DNA of 23,301 bases from contig DASRBO010000047.1 of assembly GCA_035653595.1 (NCBI GenBank), forward strand, positions 1 through 23,301, written 5' to 3'. Positions within the stretch are counted from its first letter, which is position 1, and every line of letters starts with the position of its first letter. Position numbers and translations under genes: made by a program. Below, piece by piece: positions 15,004 to 22,641 of this stretch. The DNA is from DASRBO01 sp035653595. Its GTDB lineage: Bacteria; Actinomycetota; Acidimicrobiia; Acidimicrobiales; JAJPHE01. The notes under the pieces are model-generated. The model was not told the DNA's origin. It did not search any database and was given only the letters and a program-made list of their open reading frames with translations.

Positions 15004-15009
15004 GTTGTA
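15004..15009 (-). promoter_or_regulatory. Candidate -10 box for gmd, leaderless
   Basis: TACAAC on the minus strand ends 6 nt before the ATG at 14997. The last base departs from the TANNNT consensus, so support comes mainly from the spacing shared with other genes in the window. Confidence 0.35.
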
Positions 15010-15026
15010 CCCGCTCACCGGCCGCT

Positions 15027-15050
15027 TGTCTGCTAAGACACTTATCAGTG
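15027..15050. promoter_or_regulatory. Two small inverted repeats in the gmd / XRE regulator spacer
   Basis: TGTCT-GCTA-AGACA (15027-15040) is a perfect 5-bp inverted repeat. CACT-TATC-AGTG (15039-15050) overlaps it and includes the GTG start of the XRE gene. Autorepressor XRE proteins often bind such sites over their own start, which would also let this protein affect gmd. The role is inferred from position. Confidence 0.35.
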
Positions 15051-15491
15051 CTCGAGAATCTCGGACGCCGGGTGGCGCGGCTGCGGGGGGCCCGGGGCTG
15101 GACCCAGCAGGAGCTGGCCTCGCGGCTGGGGGTCTCCCGGGCGGCGGTGTCCCACCTCGAGGCCGGGGTGACCATCGCTGGCGAACGCACGGTCACGCTG
15201 CTGGCCGGGCTGTTCAAGCTCGAGCCCCACGAGCTGGTGGCGGGCACCAACTACCCCCCGGCCAAGGCCGAGCGCCTGCCGGTGGTCGCCTGCCGCTACA
15301 CCGAGGTCGAGCTCCAGCTGCGGCTGCTGGACGCCGACATCGGGCGGGCCGGACCGGGCTTCGAGCCGCTGGTGGCCGACGAGTGGCGTCGGCGGCTCAC
15401 CAAGGTGCTGGCCGACACCCAGGACCAGGGCGAGCGCCGGCTGGTCGAGGAGGCGCTCGCCACCCTGGGCCGGCGCCCCCGGCTCGGTTAG
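15048..15491 (+). CDS. XRE-family helix-turn-helix regulator
   Basis: A 147-aa protein from GTG 15048. Residues 1-65 are a clear Cro/C1-type HTH: RVARLRGARGWTQQELASRLGVSRAAVSHLEAG (about 8-40), followed by the helix of VTLLAGLFKLEPHELV. The C-terminal ~80 residues contain charged helices (ADEWRRRLTKVLADTQDQGERRLVEEALATL) and no ligand domain I recognise. The gene is divergent from gmd with about 50 bp between, so a link to sugar-nucleotide synthesis is possible but not shown. No Shine-Dalgarno site is apparent. It ends 19 bp from the convergent carboxyltransferase gene. Confidence 0.85.
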   Translation: MLENLGRRVARLRGARGWTQQELASRLGVSRAAVSHLEAGVTIAGERTVTLLAGLFKLEPHELVAGTNYPPAKAERLPVVACRYTEVELQLRLLDADIGRAGPGFEPLVADEWRRRLTKVLADTQDQGERRLVEEALATLGRRPRLG

Positions 15492-15510
15492 GCGGCCGGG
15501 CCCGGTCGGC

Positions 15511-17100
15511 TCAGACTGGCAGCACCCCGTGCTTTCGCCACGGCCGCTGCACCACCTTGGTCGCCGACACCTGCAGCCCCCTTATGACCGCCGTCCTCGT
15601 GTCGGCCGGATCGATGATGTCGTCGACCTGGGCGTGGCCCGAAGCGATGTAGGGGTCGATGTTCCTCCGCAGCTCCTCGGCCATGGCGAGGCGCGCCTTG
15701 TTGCGCTCCTCGCCCTCCGGTATCGCCTCGAGCTGGCGGCGCATGATGATGTTGACCATCCCGTCCGGGCCCATGACCGCGATCTCCGCCGTGGGCCAGG
15801 CCACGATGTAGTCCGCCTCGTAGGCCGTCCCGTTCATGACGAAGTAGCCGGCGCCGTAGGCCTTGCGCAGCACCACGGTCACCTTTGGCACCGTCGCCTC
15901 CGACACGGCGAAGAGCATCTTCGCCCCGTGGCGGATGATCCCCTGGCGCTCCACCGCCGAGCCGACGGTGAAGCCGGGCACGTCCTGCAGGAATACCAGC
16001 GGGATGGAGAAGGCGTCGCACAGCCACACGAAGCGGGCCGCCTTGTCGGCCGAGTTGACGTCCAGGGTCCCGCCCAGCACCTTGGGCTGCGAGGCCACGA
16101 TGCCGACCGGCGTGCCACCGAACCGGGCCAGGCCGGTGATGACGTTGCGGGCCCAGTCCGGCTTCATCGGGAAGAAGCGCCCGTCGTCGACGATCGACTC
16201 GATGACCCGGTGCATGTCGTAGGCGCGCCGCGGCGCGGTCGGGACGATGTCGTAGAGCTCCTCGCAGCGCCGGTCGACCGGGTCGGCGGTGGGCCGGTGC
16301 GGCGGCGGCTCGGTGTTGCTTGATGGGAAGTACGACAGGTACTCACGCACTGTGGCCAGGCAGGTCTCGTCGTCGGCCACCTCGAGGTCGGCCACCCCGC
16401 TGATCTTGTTGTGCACCGCCGACCCGCCCATCTCCTCCTCGCTGACGTCCTCGCCGGTGGCCGCCCTGACCAGGTGGCGGCCGCCCAGGGCCATCGAGGA
16501 GGTGCCCTTCACCATCGGTATGAAGTCGGCCAGCGCCGGTATGTAGGCGGTGCCGGCGGCGCAGTGGCCCAGCATGGCCGCCACCTGGGGCACCACCCCG
16601 CTCAGGGTGACCTGCTCGCGGAACAGGGCGCCGGCAGCGGCGAAGGTGGACCCTGAGGACTGCTGGATGCGGGCTCCGGCGGAGTCCAGCAGCCAGACGA
16701 TGGGGATGCGCTGGCGCAGGGCCATCTCCCGCATCCGGGCCGTCTTGGACTCCCCGACCGAGCCCATGGAGCCGGCCATGACCGTGAAGTCGTAGGCGCA
16801 CACGGCCACCCGACGGCCGTCGATCAGGCCGATGCCTGCGACCATCCCGTCGGCGGCCAGGTAGCCCCGGCTCTTCTCCAGCTCGGGGTCCATCGAGTCG
16901 GCCAGCTGGCCGTACTCCACGAAGGAGCCCGGATCGAGGAGGAGGTCGAGGCGCTCGCGCACCGGGAGCTTGCCCAGGCTGCGCTGGCGGGCCACCAGAT
17001 CGGGGCCGCCCATGCCCAGGGCCCGTTGGCGGCGCTCCGCCAGGTCGGCGACCAGGGGACCCCACTGGTGCAGCTCGGTGTGGGTGCGGTCGTGGCTCAC
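15511..17100 (-). CDS. Acyl-CoA carboxylase carboxyltransferase (beta) subunit, PccB/AccD family
   Basis: A 529-aa protein from GTG 17100, which has AGGAG 6 nt upstream. A GTG at 17151 overlapping the upstream stop would add 17 residues. Both halves of the carboxyltransferase are present: GYLAADGMVAGIGLIDGRRVAV and LLDSAGARIQQS (137-148) with the GHCAAGTAYIPA oxyanion loop (178-189), then LDVNSADKAARFVWLCDAF, QDVPGFTVG (372-380) and LRKAYGAGYFVMNG (411-424). The enzyme moves CO2 from biotin to the alpha carbon of acetyl-, propionyl- or a related acyl-CoA. Substrate choice cannot be read here. It is coupled to a crotonase gene, which hints at a degradation route such as branched-chain acyl-CoA. 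The biotin carboxylase subunit is not in the window. Confidence 0.92.
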   Translation of the reverse strand: MSHDRTHTELHQWGPLVADLAERRQRALGMGGPDLVARQRSLGKLPVRERLDLLLDPGSFVEYGQLADSMDPELEKSRGYLAADGMVAGIGLIDGRRVAVCAYDFTVMAGSMGSVGESKTARMREMALRQRIPIVWLLDSAGARIQQSSGSTFAAAGALFREQVTLSGVVPQVAAMLGHCAAGTAYIPALADFIPMVKGTSSMALGGRHLVRAATGEDVSEEEMGGSAVHNKISGVADLEVADDETCLATVREYLSYFPSSNTEPPPHRPTADPVDRRCEELYDIVPTAPRRAYDMHRVIESIVDDGRFFPMKPDWARNVITGLARFGGTPVGIVASQPKVLGGTLDVNSADKAARFVWLCDAFSIPLVFLQDVPGFTVGSAVERQGIIRHGAKMLFAVSEATVPKVTVVLRKAYGAGYFVMNGTAYEADYIVAWPTAEIAVMGPDGMVNIIMRRQLEAIPEGEERNKARLAMAEELRRNIDPYIASGHAQVDDIIDPADTRTAVIRGLQVSATKVVQRPWRKHGVLPV

Positions 17101-17147
17101 CGGCGGCTCCTGAGCCGGCCGGTCCGGCTCGGTGTCGGCCACCCCGC

Positions 17148-17933
17148 TCACCTCCCCGTCCATTTGGCCTTGCGCTTCTCGTTGAAGGCGGCGATCCCCT
17201 CGCGGGAGTCCTCGGTGAGGGTGGTGAGGCTGAGCATGGAGTGCAGGTGGGCCAGGGCCGGGGCCGCCTCCATGTCCCACACCCGGTAGAAGCTGTCCCG
17301 TCCCAGCCTGGTCACCGCCGGTGACTTGGACGCCAAGGTGGCGGCCAGCTCGTCCACCGCCGGGTCCAGCTGGGCGACCGGCACCACGCGGTTGACGAAG
17401 CCGATGGCGAGGGCCTCGGTGGCGTCCACCCGCCGTCCGGTCAGCATCAGCTCGAGCGCCTTCTTGGGCGGCATCGAGCGCACCAGGGGAACGGTGATCA
17501 TGTACGGCCACAGACCGACGTCGACCTCGGGCGTGCCGAACTGGGCGTCCTCGGCGGCGATAACCATGTCGCAGGCCAGGGCCAGACCGAACCCGCCGGC
17601 CAGGGCGTAGCCCCGCACCCGGGCGATGGTGGGCTTGCCCAGCGACCACAGATCCTCGAACAGGGCAGCCAGCTCCCCCCTGCCGTCGTGCAGCTCGAGG
17701 AACCCGGCCCCGGCCGCCATGCCGGTGAGATCCGCTCCGGCACAGAAGGCCCGGTCGCCGGCGCCGCTGAGGATCACCACCCGGACCTCGGGGTCGACCC
17801 GGGCGCGTCCAACCGCCGCCCGGAGCCCGGTCATCACCGCCGCCGACATGGCGTTGCGGCGCTCGGGGCGGTTGATGGTTATGCGGGCCACGCCGCCGTC
17901 GGTGTCGTAGAGGACCTCGGAAGCCTCGGGCAT
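17148..17933 (-). CDS. Enoyl-CoA hydratase/isomerase-family protein
   Basis: A 261-aa crotonase: ITINRPERRNAMS (18-30), ILSGAGDRAFCAGADLTGM (54-72), RVRGYALAGGFGLALACDMVIA (105-126), FGTPEVDVGLWP (132-143) and the C-terminal FNEKRKAKWTGR. One classical catalytic acid is kept (Glu136, equivalent to rat Glu164) and the other is glycine (Gly116). It is upstream of, and translationally near or coupled to, the carboxyltransferase gene, so both probably serve one acyl-CoA pathway. A TACCGT box lies 7 nt before the ATG, suggesting a leaderless mRNA. It is divergent from the glycosyltransferase gene with only 13 bp between. Confidence 0.9.
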   Translation of the reverse strand: MPEASEVLYDTDGGVARITINRPERRNAMSAAVMTGLRAAVGRARVDPEVRVVILSGAGDRAFCAGADLTGMAAGAGFLELHDGRGELAALFEDLWSLGKPTIARVRGYALAGGFGLALACDMVIAAEDAQFGTPEVDVGLWPYMITVPLVRSMPPKKALELMLTGRRVDATEALAIGFVNRVVPVAQLDPAVDELAATLASKSPAVTRLGRDSFYRVWDMEAAPALAHLHSMLSLTTLTEDSREGIAAFNEKRKAKWTGR

Positions 17934-17940
17934 CGAGGGG

Positions 17941-17946
17941 ACGGTA
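17941..17946 (-). promoter_or_regulatory. Candidate -10 box for the crotonase-carboxyltransferase operon
   Basis: TACCGT on the minus strand is followed by 7 nt and the ATG at 17933. The same 13-bp spacer holds the GAGGGG ribosome binding site (17935-17940) of the divergent glycosyltransferase gene, so the two 5' ends are interleaved. Confidence 0.4.
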
Positions 17947-19068
17947 GTGTCTGGCGCCGTCGTGAGCTTCTCGTCCGCCGCGGTCGTCTCCTACCGCCTG
18001 GGCGGCCACGACGGCGTCTCGGTCGAGGCGGCCAAGTGGATCGACGCCTTGACCAAGCTGGGGATCGAGGTCACCACCGTGGCCGGCGCAGGCACGGCCG
18101 ACGTCATCGTCGATGGCCTCTCCCACGAGCCCGGGGCCCCGGTGGACGTCACCCGCCTGCGCCGGGCGCTTGCCGGCGCCGACGTGGTGGTGGCCGACAA
18201 CATCTGCTCGCTGCCCTTGAACCCGGCCGCCACCGCCGCCGCGGCCGCCGAGCTCGCCGGCCGGGCGGCGGTGCTGCGCCATCACGACCTTCCCTGGCAG
18301 CGCCCCGGCATGGACGCCCCCGTTCCCGACGATCCGGCCTGGTCGCACGTCACCGTGGCCGACCTGCACCGACGCGGGCTCGCCGAGCGGGGAATCGACG
18401 CCGTCACCGTCCACAACTGCTTCGACACCGCCACTGCGCTCGGCGACCGCGACTGTGCAAGGAAGAAGCTGGGCTTCACGCCATCGGGCCTGGTCTGCCT
18501 GCAACCGACCAGGGCCATCAGGCGCAAGAACGTCGCCGCCGGGCTGGAGGTGGCCGCCGCCCTCGGCGCCACCTACTGGATAACCGGGGCGGCCGAGGAG
18601 GGCTACGGACCGGAGCTGCAGGCGCTGCTTCGGGCCTCACCGGTCCCCGTCAGGCACGCCGCCGCCCCCGGTCGGGGCGCCACCGCCATGGCCGACGCCT
18701 ATGCGGCCAGCGACGTGGTCCTCCTTCCCTCCCTGTGGGAGGGCTTCGGCAACCCGGCGATCGAGGCCGCCGTCCACCGCCGTCCTCTGGTGGTCGGTCC
18801 CTACCCGGTGGCGACCGAGCTGCGGGCGTTCGGCTTTCGCTGGTTCGACCTCGACCAGGTCGACGAGCTGGCGGCGAGGCTCCGGGAGCCGGCGGGTCTG
18901 GCCGAGGATCTCGAGCACAACGTGGCCGTGGCCGCCCGCCACTTCTCGCTCGAGTCCCTGCCGGGGCGCCTCGAGCGCGTGCTTCAGGACCTGGACGCCC
19001 GGATCAGCGCTCGGCGGGGCCGATGCGCCGGAAGCGCCGGCGGTTCATCTGCACCGCCATCAGCGTGA
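17947..19068 (+). CDS. GT4-like (GT-B fold) glycosyltransferase
   Basis: A 373-aa protein. The N-terminal Rossmann domain starts with VVSYRLGGHDGVSVEAAKW (13-31), the glycine-rich acceptor-side loop of GT4 enzymes. The linker has LQPTRAIRRKNVAAGLE (185-201), and the donor domain has LLPSLWEGFGNPAIEA (259-274), the E-x7-E motif with Glu265 and Glu273. These enzymes transfer a sugar from a nucleotide donor with retention. No membrane segments are seen. GTG 17947 has GAGGGG 6 nt upstream. Donor and acceptor are unknown; gmd is nearby but in a separate unit. The last ~20 residues (RRGRCAGSAGGSSAPP) look like an unconserved tail. Confidence 0.88.
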   Translation: MSGAVVSFSSAAVVSYRLGGHDGVSVEAAKWIDALTKLGIEVTTVAGAGTADVIVDGLSHEPGAPVDVTRLRRALAGADVVVADNICSLPLNPAATAAAAAELAGRAAVLRHHDLPWQRPGMDAPVPDDPAWSHVTVADLHRRGLAERGIDAVTVHNCFDTATALGDRDCARKKLGFTPSGLVCLQPTRAIRRKNVAAGLEVAAALGATYWITGAAEEGYGPELQALLRASPVPVRHAAAPGRGATAMADAYAASDVVLLPSLWEGFGNPAIEAAVHRRPLVVGPYPVATELRAFGFRWFDLDQVDELAARLREPAGLAEDLEHNVAVAARHFSLESLPGRLERVLQDLDARISARRGRCAGSAGGSSAPPSA

Positions 19069-19075
19069 GCTGCGA

Positions 19076-19093
19076 CCTGACGGCCATGTCAGG
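19076..19093. terminator. Small hairpin after the glycosyltransferase gene
   Basis: CCTGAC and GTCAGG form a 6-bp stem with a 6-nt loop, 7 bp downstream of the stop codon. It has no T-tract and is weak evidence for termination. I recognise no gene in the 226-bp spacer that follows. Confidence 0.25.
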
Positions 19094-19282
19094 CCGGCGC
19101 GGCTCAGGGGGTCGCCGGGTCTGGCGGGGCTGGTTGGAACGCGGTCTGGCCGACACAGAGGCTTGCATTCGCCGGCGTTGCGCCGTTGTCCTCCATCCCC
19201 GGTCCACCTGCCGCCGCCAACCCCGACGATTGGCGGCCTTTGGTCGGCAGTGTCCGAATCCACCCCCGCGGCAGCGCCTTGT

Positions 19283-19288
19283 TAGCGT
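19283..19288 (+). promoter_or_regulatory. Candidate -10 box for the TetR-family gene, leaderless
   Basis: TAGCGT is followed by exactly 6 nt (GAAGGA) and the GTG at 19295. The AAGGA directly abuts the start codon, too close to act as a ribosome binding site, so a leaderless transcript is more likely. Confidence 0.5.
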
Positions 19289-19294
19289 GAAGGA

Positions 19295-19900
19295 GTGGGG
19301 ACCAGCGGGGGGTTGAGGTTGCCGGCGGCCCGGCGGCGCAGGCAGCTGCTCGACGTCGCGCTCGAGGTGTTCGGTGACCGGGGCTTCGACGGCACAACCA
19401 TGAGCGAGCTGGCCCGCGAGGCCGGGGTCACCAAGCCGGTCCTGTACCAGCACTTCTCGTCGAAGCGGGAGCTCTTCCTCGAAGTGGTAGCCGACGTCGG
19501 CTGCCGGCTGAGGGAGGAGGTGGCGCTCGCCACCTCCTTCGCCGACCGGCCCCGTGGCCAGGTCGAGGCGGGCTTCGCGGCCTACTTCCGCTTCGTCTCC
19601 TCCGATCGCAACGCCTTCAAACTCCTCATAGGGGTCATATCCGGTCGCGATGGTGAGTTCCGCTCGGCCGTGCGCGGGGTCGAGGAGGAGATGGCCTCCA
19701 CCATCGCCGAGCTGATATCGGCAGGAATCAGTCCAGAGCACCGCCAGGTCATTGCCTACGTTCTGGTCGGTATGGCCGAGAGCGCCAGCCGGCACTGGAT
19801 CGAGCAGGAGAGGGCCGGCAACCCCGAGATGCTCGCCGAATGGGTGGCCGAGCTGGCCTGGGCCGGCCTGCGGGGCGTGAGCGAAGAGGTCACCGCTTGA
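19295..19900 (+). CDS. TetR/AcrR-family transcriptional regulator
   Basis: A 201-aa protein with the TetR DNA-binding domain at about residues 10-60: RRRRQLLDVALEVFGDRGFDGTTMSELAREAGVTKPVLYQHFSSKRELF. The C-terminal ligand-binding region is helical (FAAYFRFVSSDRNAFKLL, VIAYVLVGMAESASRHWIEQE) and gives no clue to the ligand. The downstream crotonase gene overlaps its stop codon (TTGA), so the pair is probably one operon, and an acyl-CoA or fatty-acid ligand is a reasonable guess. The start is a GTG 6 nt after a TAGCGT box. Confidence 0.9.
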   Translation: MGTSGGLRLPAARRRRQLLDVALEVFGDRGFDGTTMSELAREAGVTKPVLYQHFSSKRELFLEVVADVGCRLREEVALATSFADRPRGQVEAGFAAYFRFVSSDRNAFKLLIGVISGRDGEFRSAVRGVEEEMASTIAELISAGISPEHRQVIAYVLVGMAESASRHWIEQERAGNPEMLAEWVAELAWAGLRGVSEEVTA

Positions 19901-20664
19901 CCGTCGCCGTCGAGCGGGAGGGCCTGGTCACAGTGGTGACGATCGACCGGCCCGAGGTGCGCAATGCCATCGACCGCCCCACATCGGAGTCGCTCGCCGA
20001 CGCCTTCCGCCGCTTCGAGGACGACGACGCCTCGCTGGTGGCGGTGCTGTCCGGGGCGGGCGGCACGTTCTGCGCCGGCGCCGATCTGAAGGCACTGTCG
20101 GACGGGCGCGGCAACCGCGTCCTGCCCGTGGGCGACGGGGACGGGCCGCTGGGACCGACCCGGATGCGGCTGTCCAAGCCGGTGGTCGCCGCCGTCGAGG
20201 GCCACGCCGTCGCCGGTGGGCTGGAGCTGGCCCTCTGGTGCGACCTGCGGGTGGCGGCCCGTGACGCTGTGTTCGGAGTGTTCTGCCGCCGTTGGGGCGT
20301 CCCGCTGGTCGATGGCGGCACCGTCCGCCTACCCCGCCTGATCGGTCAGAGCCGGGCCCTGGATCTGATCCTCACCGGCCGTCCGGTCGACGGCGAGGAG
20401 GCATTCGCCATCGGCCTGGCCAACCGCCTGGCAGAGCCGGGGCGGGCGCTAGAAGTGGCCGTCGAGCTGGCGCGGACCATCGCCGCATTCCCGCCTCTGT
20501 GCGTGCGCAGCGACCGGGCCTCGGCGCTGGCGCAGTGGGGCCTCGGCGAAGCGGAGGCCCTGACCCGCGAGTACGAGCTGGGTTGGGCGACCATCCAGAG
20601 CGGGGAGACCCGTCAGGGCGCCGGCCGCTTCGCCGCCGGCGAGGGTAGGCACGGGCAGTTCTGA
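19897..20664 (+). CDS. Enoyl-CoA hydratase/isomerase-family protein
   Basis: A TTG at 19897 overlaps the TetR stop (TTGA) and has AGAGG 7 nt upstream, giving 255 aa. Crotonase blocks are VTIDRPEVRNAID (14-26), LSGAGGTFCAGADLKALSDG (51-70), EGHAVAGGLELALWCDLRVA (101-120) and FGVFCRRWGVPLVDGGTVRLPRLIG. The first catalytic acid is kept (Glu110), while Cys130 stands where the second glutamate is expected; the FCRRWGVPLVDGG block is shared by a recognisable crotonase subgroup. A start further upstream at 19840 would run inside the TetR gene in another frame and is not supported. Substrate unknown; regulation by the adjacent TetR protein is likely. Confidence 0.87.
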   Translation: MTVAVEREGLVTVVTIDRPEVRNAIDRPTSESLADAFRRFEDDDASLVAVLSGAGGTFCAGADLKALSDGRGNRVLPVGDGDGPLGPTRMRLSKPVVAAVEGHAVAGGLELALWCDLRVAARDAVFGVFCRRWGVPLVDGGTVRLPRLIGQSRALDLILTGRPVDGEEAFAIGLANRLAEPGRALEVAVELARTIAAFPPLCVRSDRASALAQWGLGEAEALTREYELGWATIQSGETRQGAGRFAAGEGRHGQF

Positions 20665-20690
20665 GCCGGACAGCCCGCAAGGGCGGGGCG

Positions 20691-20709
20691 CGGCGCTCCG
20701 CCAGCGCCG
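20691..20709. terminator. Hairpin between convergent crotonase and M50-type genes
   Basis: CGGCGCT and AGCGCCG form a perfect 7-bp stem with a 5-nt loop, 26 bp after the crotonase stop, followed by TTCCCC. A terminator role is plausible. I see no gene in the 139-bp spacer. Confidence 0.4.
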
Positions 20710-20803
20710 TTCCCCACCACGCCGCCACCCGGCCCAGCGTCGCTCCGGCTGCACCGCCGCTACGACCTCGCCGGCGGCTCGACGCGCCGGTCCGGCGGCG
20801 GCC

Positions 20804-22558
20804 TCAGGGGGCGGTGGTGGTCGAGGAGCTGGCGCCCGTCGTAGAGGTCGTTGTGTCCTGCGAGGTAGACGTGGTCGTGGACGAGTCGGTGGAGCCGGAA
20901 TACGAGCCGGCCCCGCTCAGGGTGGTCGAGGTGGTGGATCCACCGGACCGGCCGGCACCAACCGTCGTCGTGGTCGAGCTGGATGTGGTCGGGCTGGATG
21001 TGGTCGTGGTCGACGCCGAGGTGGCGCCGCTCCCCCCGGTGCCCCGGACGGTCGCCCCCGACCCTGTCCCCATGACCGCCGGAGTGGCGATCCCGTGGCC
21101 GTGGGCCAGGCTTCCGAGGGAGCTCCAGCCCTCGGCCAGGGTCCCCCGCTCGTTGCGCTGTATGGGCCGGTAGCCGCCCGGCGGGATCCAGGCGTAGGCG
21201 AGGCCGCCGACCACCAGCACGCCCCCCAGGACGGCAGCCGCACGCGGCCCCGGCCTTCCCTCCGTGGCCCGTGCCGTCGCCCGGATCGCCGACCGCCCCC
21301 CGCGCAGGAGCATGAGCACGATGCCGGCCAGCGGCAGGGCGAGGACGAGCAGCTGCGCCGACGCCGACGACGCCGCCAGGATCCTCCCGTCGCCGGAGGC
21401 GTTGACCGCCTGGTGCAGGAAGCCGTGGCCGGAGTGCCATGCGGTGGCGAAGATCCGCGGCAGGTTGACCAGCACCATCGCCAGCTCGATGGCCAGGACC
21501 GGCACCACCACCAGGATCCAGACAGTCACCGCCCGGCGGACCCACGGCTTCAGCACGGCCACCCGCTCGTCGGCAGGCCGACCAGGCAGCCACGACCGCA
21601 GAATGGGACCGATCCTGGCGAACAGGTCGGGGACGCCGGTCAGGTCCGACACGATGTAGTAGCCGTCCAGCCTCACCACCGGGATGAGCTGGTGGGCGAT
21701 CTCGATGTGGGTCACCACCACCGCCAGCAACAACGGCTCGAACCGGGTGACGAAGTACAGGCCGGCGAGGAAGAGCACGAAGACAGCGTTGAAGTAGACC
21801 CCACCGAGATCGGTGCGCAGGCGGCCGGCCCGGTCGAGTCGGTAGGAGTCGGTCACGTCGGTGTAGAAGGCCGGCCAGGCGAGGTAGAGGCCGCAACCCA
21901 TGCGCCCCGGGCTGGCTCCGCCGTAGACGCAGCCGGCGGCGTGGCCGGTCTCGTGGAAGCCCGCTGACCCCACCACCAGGGCCAACAGGACGAGGATGGC
22001 GGCCGGGTGGACCAGGCTCTGGCGGAGCGGCTGGGCCACTCCGTGCACGGCGAAGAGCCAGTAGTCGAAGAGGCCCAGCGCTGCCAGCACCGCCAACACG
22101 ATCGGGCGGGGGAAGAGGACCTTCAGCATCCGGCCGAGCGCGCCCGTGACCGACTCCGGGATGAGAGCGGCGCGGAACTTGAGGCCCAGGAACGGATCGG
22201 GCTTGGCCGGCGCCGCCTGGCCGCCGTCAGGGAAGCACGTGACGCCGATCGGGGCCAGCTTCTCGCTGACGAGGAACTCGACGTTGTCGGCCGTCAGCTG
22301 GCGCCCTACGGCCTGGCTCACCTCCGAGGCGACGGTCTCGTAGTCCTTGCGACCGTCGACCGTCGCCGCCACCTGGTACAGGATGCCCGGCAGCTGGATG
22401 ACCTGACCGTCTCCCCGCCGCACCAGTGCCGGCGGGACCTTGAAACCGGAGTGCTCGTACTCGCCTATGAGCTCGACGCCGTCGGCCAGAGCCGGCGGAG
22501 GGGCGGCTGCGCCGGGTGCCGGGCTCTGGTGGCGCCCCGGCACCTCGGTGGTTGACAC
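20804..22558 (-). CDS. PqqD/RRE-like domain fused to a membrane M50-type zinc metalloprotease
   Basis: A 584-aa protein. Residues ~45-108 (VRRGDGQVIQLPGILYQVAATVDGRK ... ADNVEFLVSEKLAPIGV) resemble a PqqD/RRE winged-helix domain, the module that binds RiPP leader peptides. A polytopic membrane part follows, with the zinc motif HETGH (202-206) at the end of a helix (184-200) and a second M50 motif IPVVRLDGYY (292-301) whose aspartate would be the third metal ligand. Later helices are near 340-365, 398-418 and 438-457. The last ~85 residues are a Ser/Thr-rich low-complexity tail, probably outside the cell. Homologues are annotated as putative peptide zinc metalloproteases. The GTG start has no good ribosome binding site, but TAGAGC lies 6 nt before it. 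Divergent small peptides are the likely substrates. Confidence 0.85.
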   Translation of the reverse strand: MSTTEVPGRHQSPAPGAAAPPPALADGVELIGEYEHSGFKVPPALVRRGDGQVIQLPGILYQVAATVDGRKDYETVASEVSQAVGRQLTADNVEFLVSEKLAPIGVTCFPDGGQAAPAKPDPFLGLKFRAALIPESVTGALGRMLKVLFPRPIVLAVLAALGLFDYWLFAVHGVAQPLRQSLVHPAAILVLLALVVGSAGFHETGHAAGCVYGGASPGRMGCGLYLAWPAFYTDVTDSYRLDRAGRLRTDLGGVYFNAVFVLFLAGLYFVTRFEPLLLAVVVTHIEIAHQLIPVVRLDGYYIVSDLTGVPDLFARIGPILRSWLPGRPADERVAVLKPWVRRAVTVWILVVVPVLAIELAMVLVNLPRIFATAWHSGHGFLHQAVNASGDGRILAASSASAQLLVLALPLAGIVLMLLRGGRSAIRATARATEGRPGPRAAAVLGGVLVVGGLAYAWIPPGGYRPIQRNERGTLAEGWSSLGSLAHGHGIATPAVMGTGSGATVRGTGGSGATSASTTTTSSPTTSSSTTTTVGAGRSGGSTTSTTLSGAGSYSGSTDSSTTTSTSQDTTTSTTGASSSTTTAP

Positions 22559-22564
22559 GGCCGG

Positions 22565-22570
22565 GCTCTA
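22565..22570 (-). promoter_or_regulatory. Candidate -10 box for the M50-type gene, leaderless
   Basis: TAGAGC on the minus strand ends 6 nt before the GTG start at 22558. The last base departs from TANNNT; the spacing matches other genes in the window. Confidence 0.35.
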
Positions 22571-22641
22571 CCCCCGCGGCAGCGCGGTCACGCTCGCGAT
22601 CGGGTCACCGTCGTTGCCGGACAGGTTCCTGCCGGGGCGCG

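Noticed and set aside
15511..18504. 997-aa minus-strand frame containing the carboxyltransferase
   Set aside because: Conserved sequence starts only near 17100. Upstream it overlaps a crotonase and a glycosyltransferase in other frames.
20804..22558. M50-type protein as a site-2 protease in anti-sigma factor signalling
   Set aside because: No PDZ domain, sigma factor or anti-sigma gene is present. The N-terminal PqqD-like region and the tandem peptides point to peptide processing.
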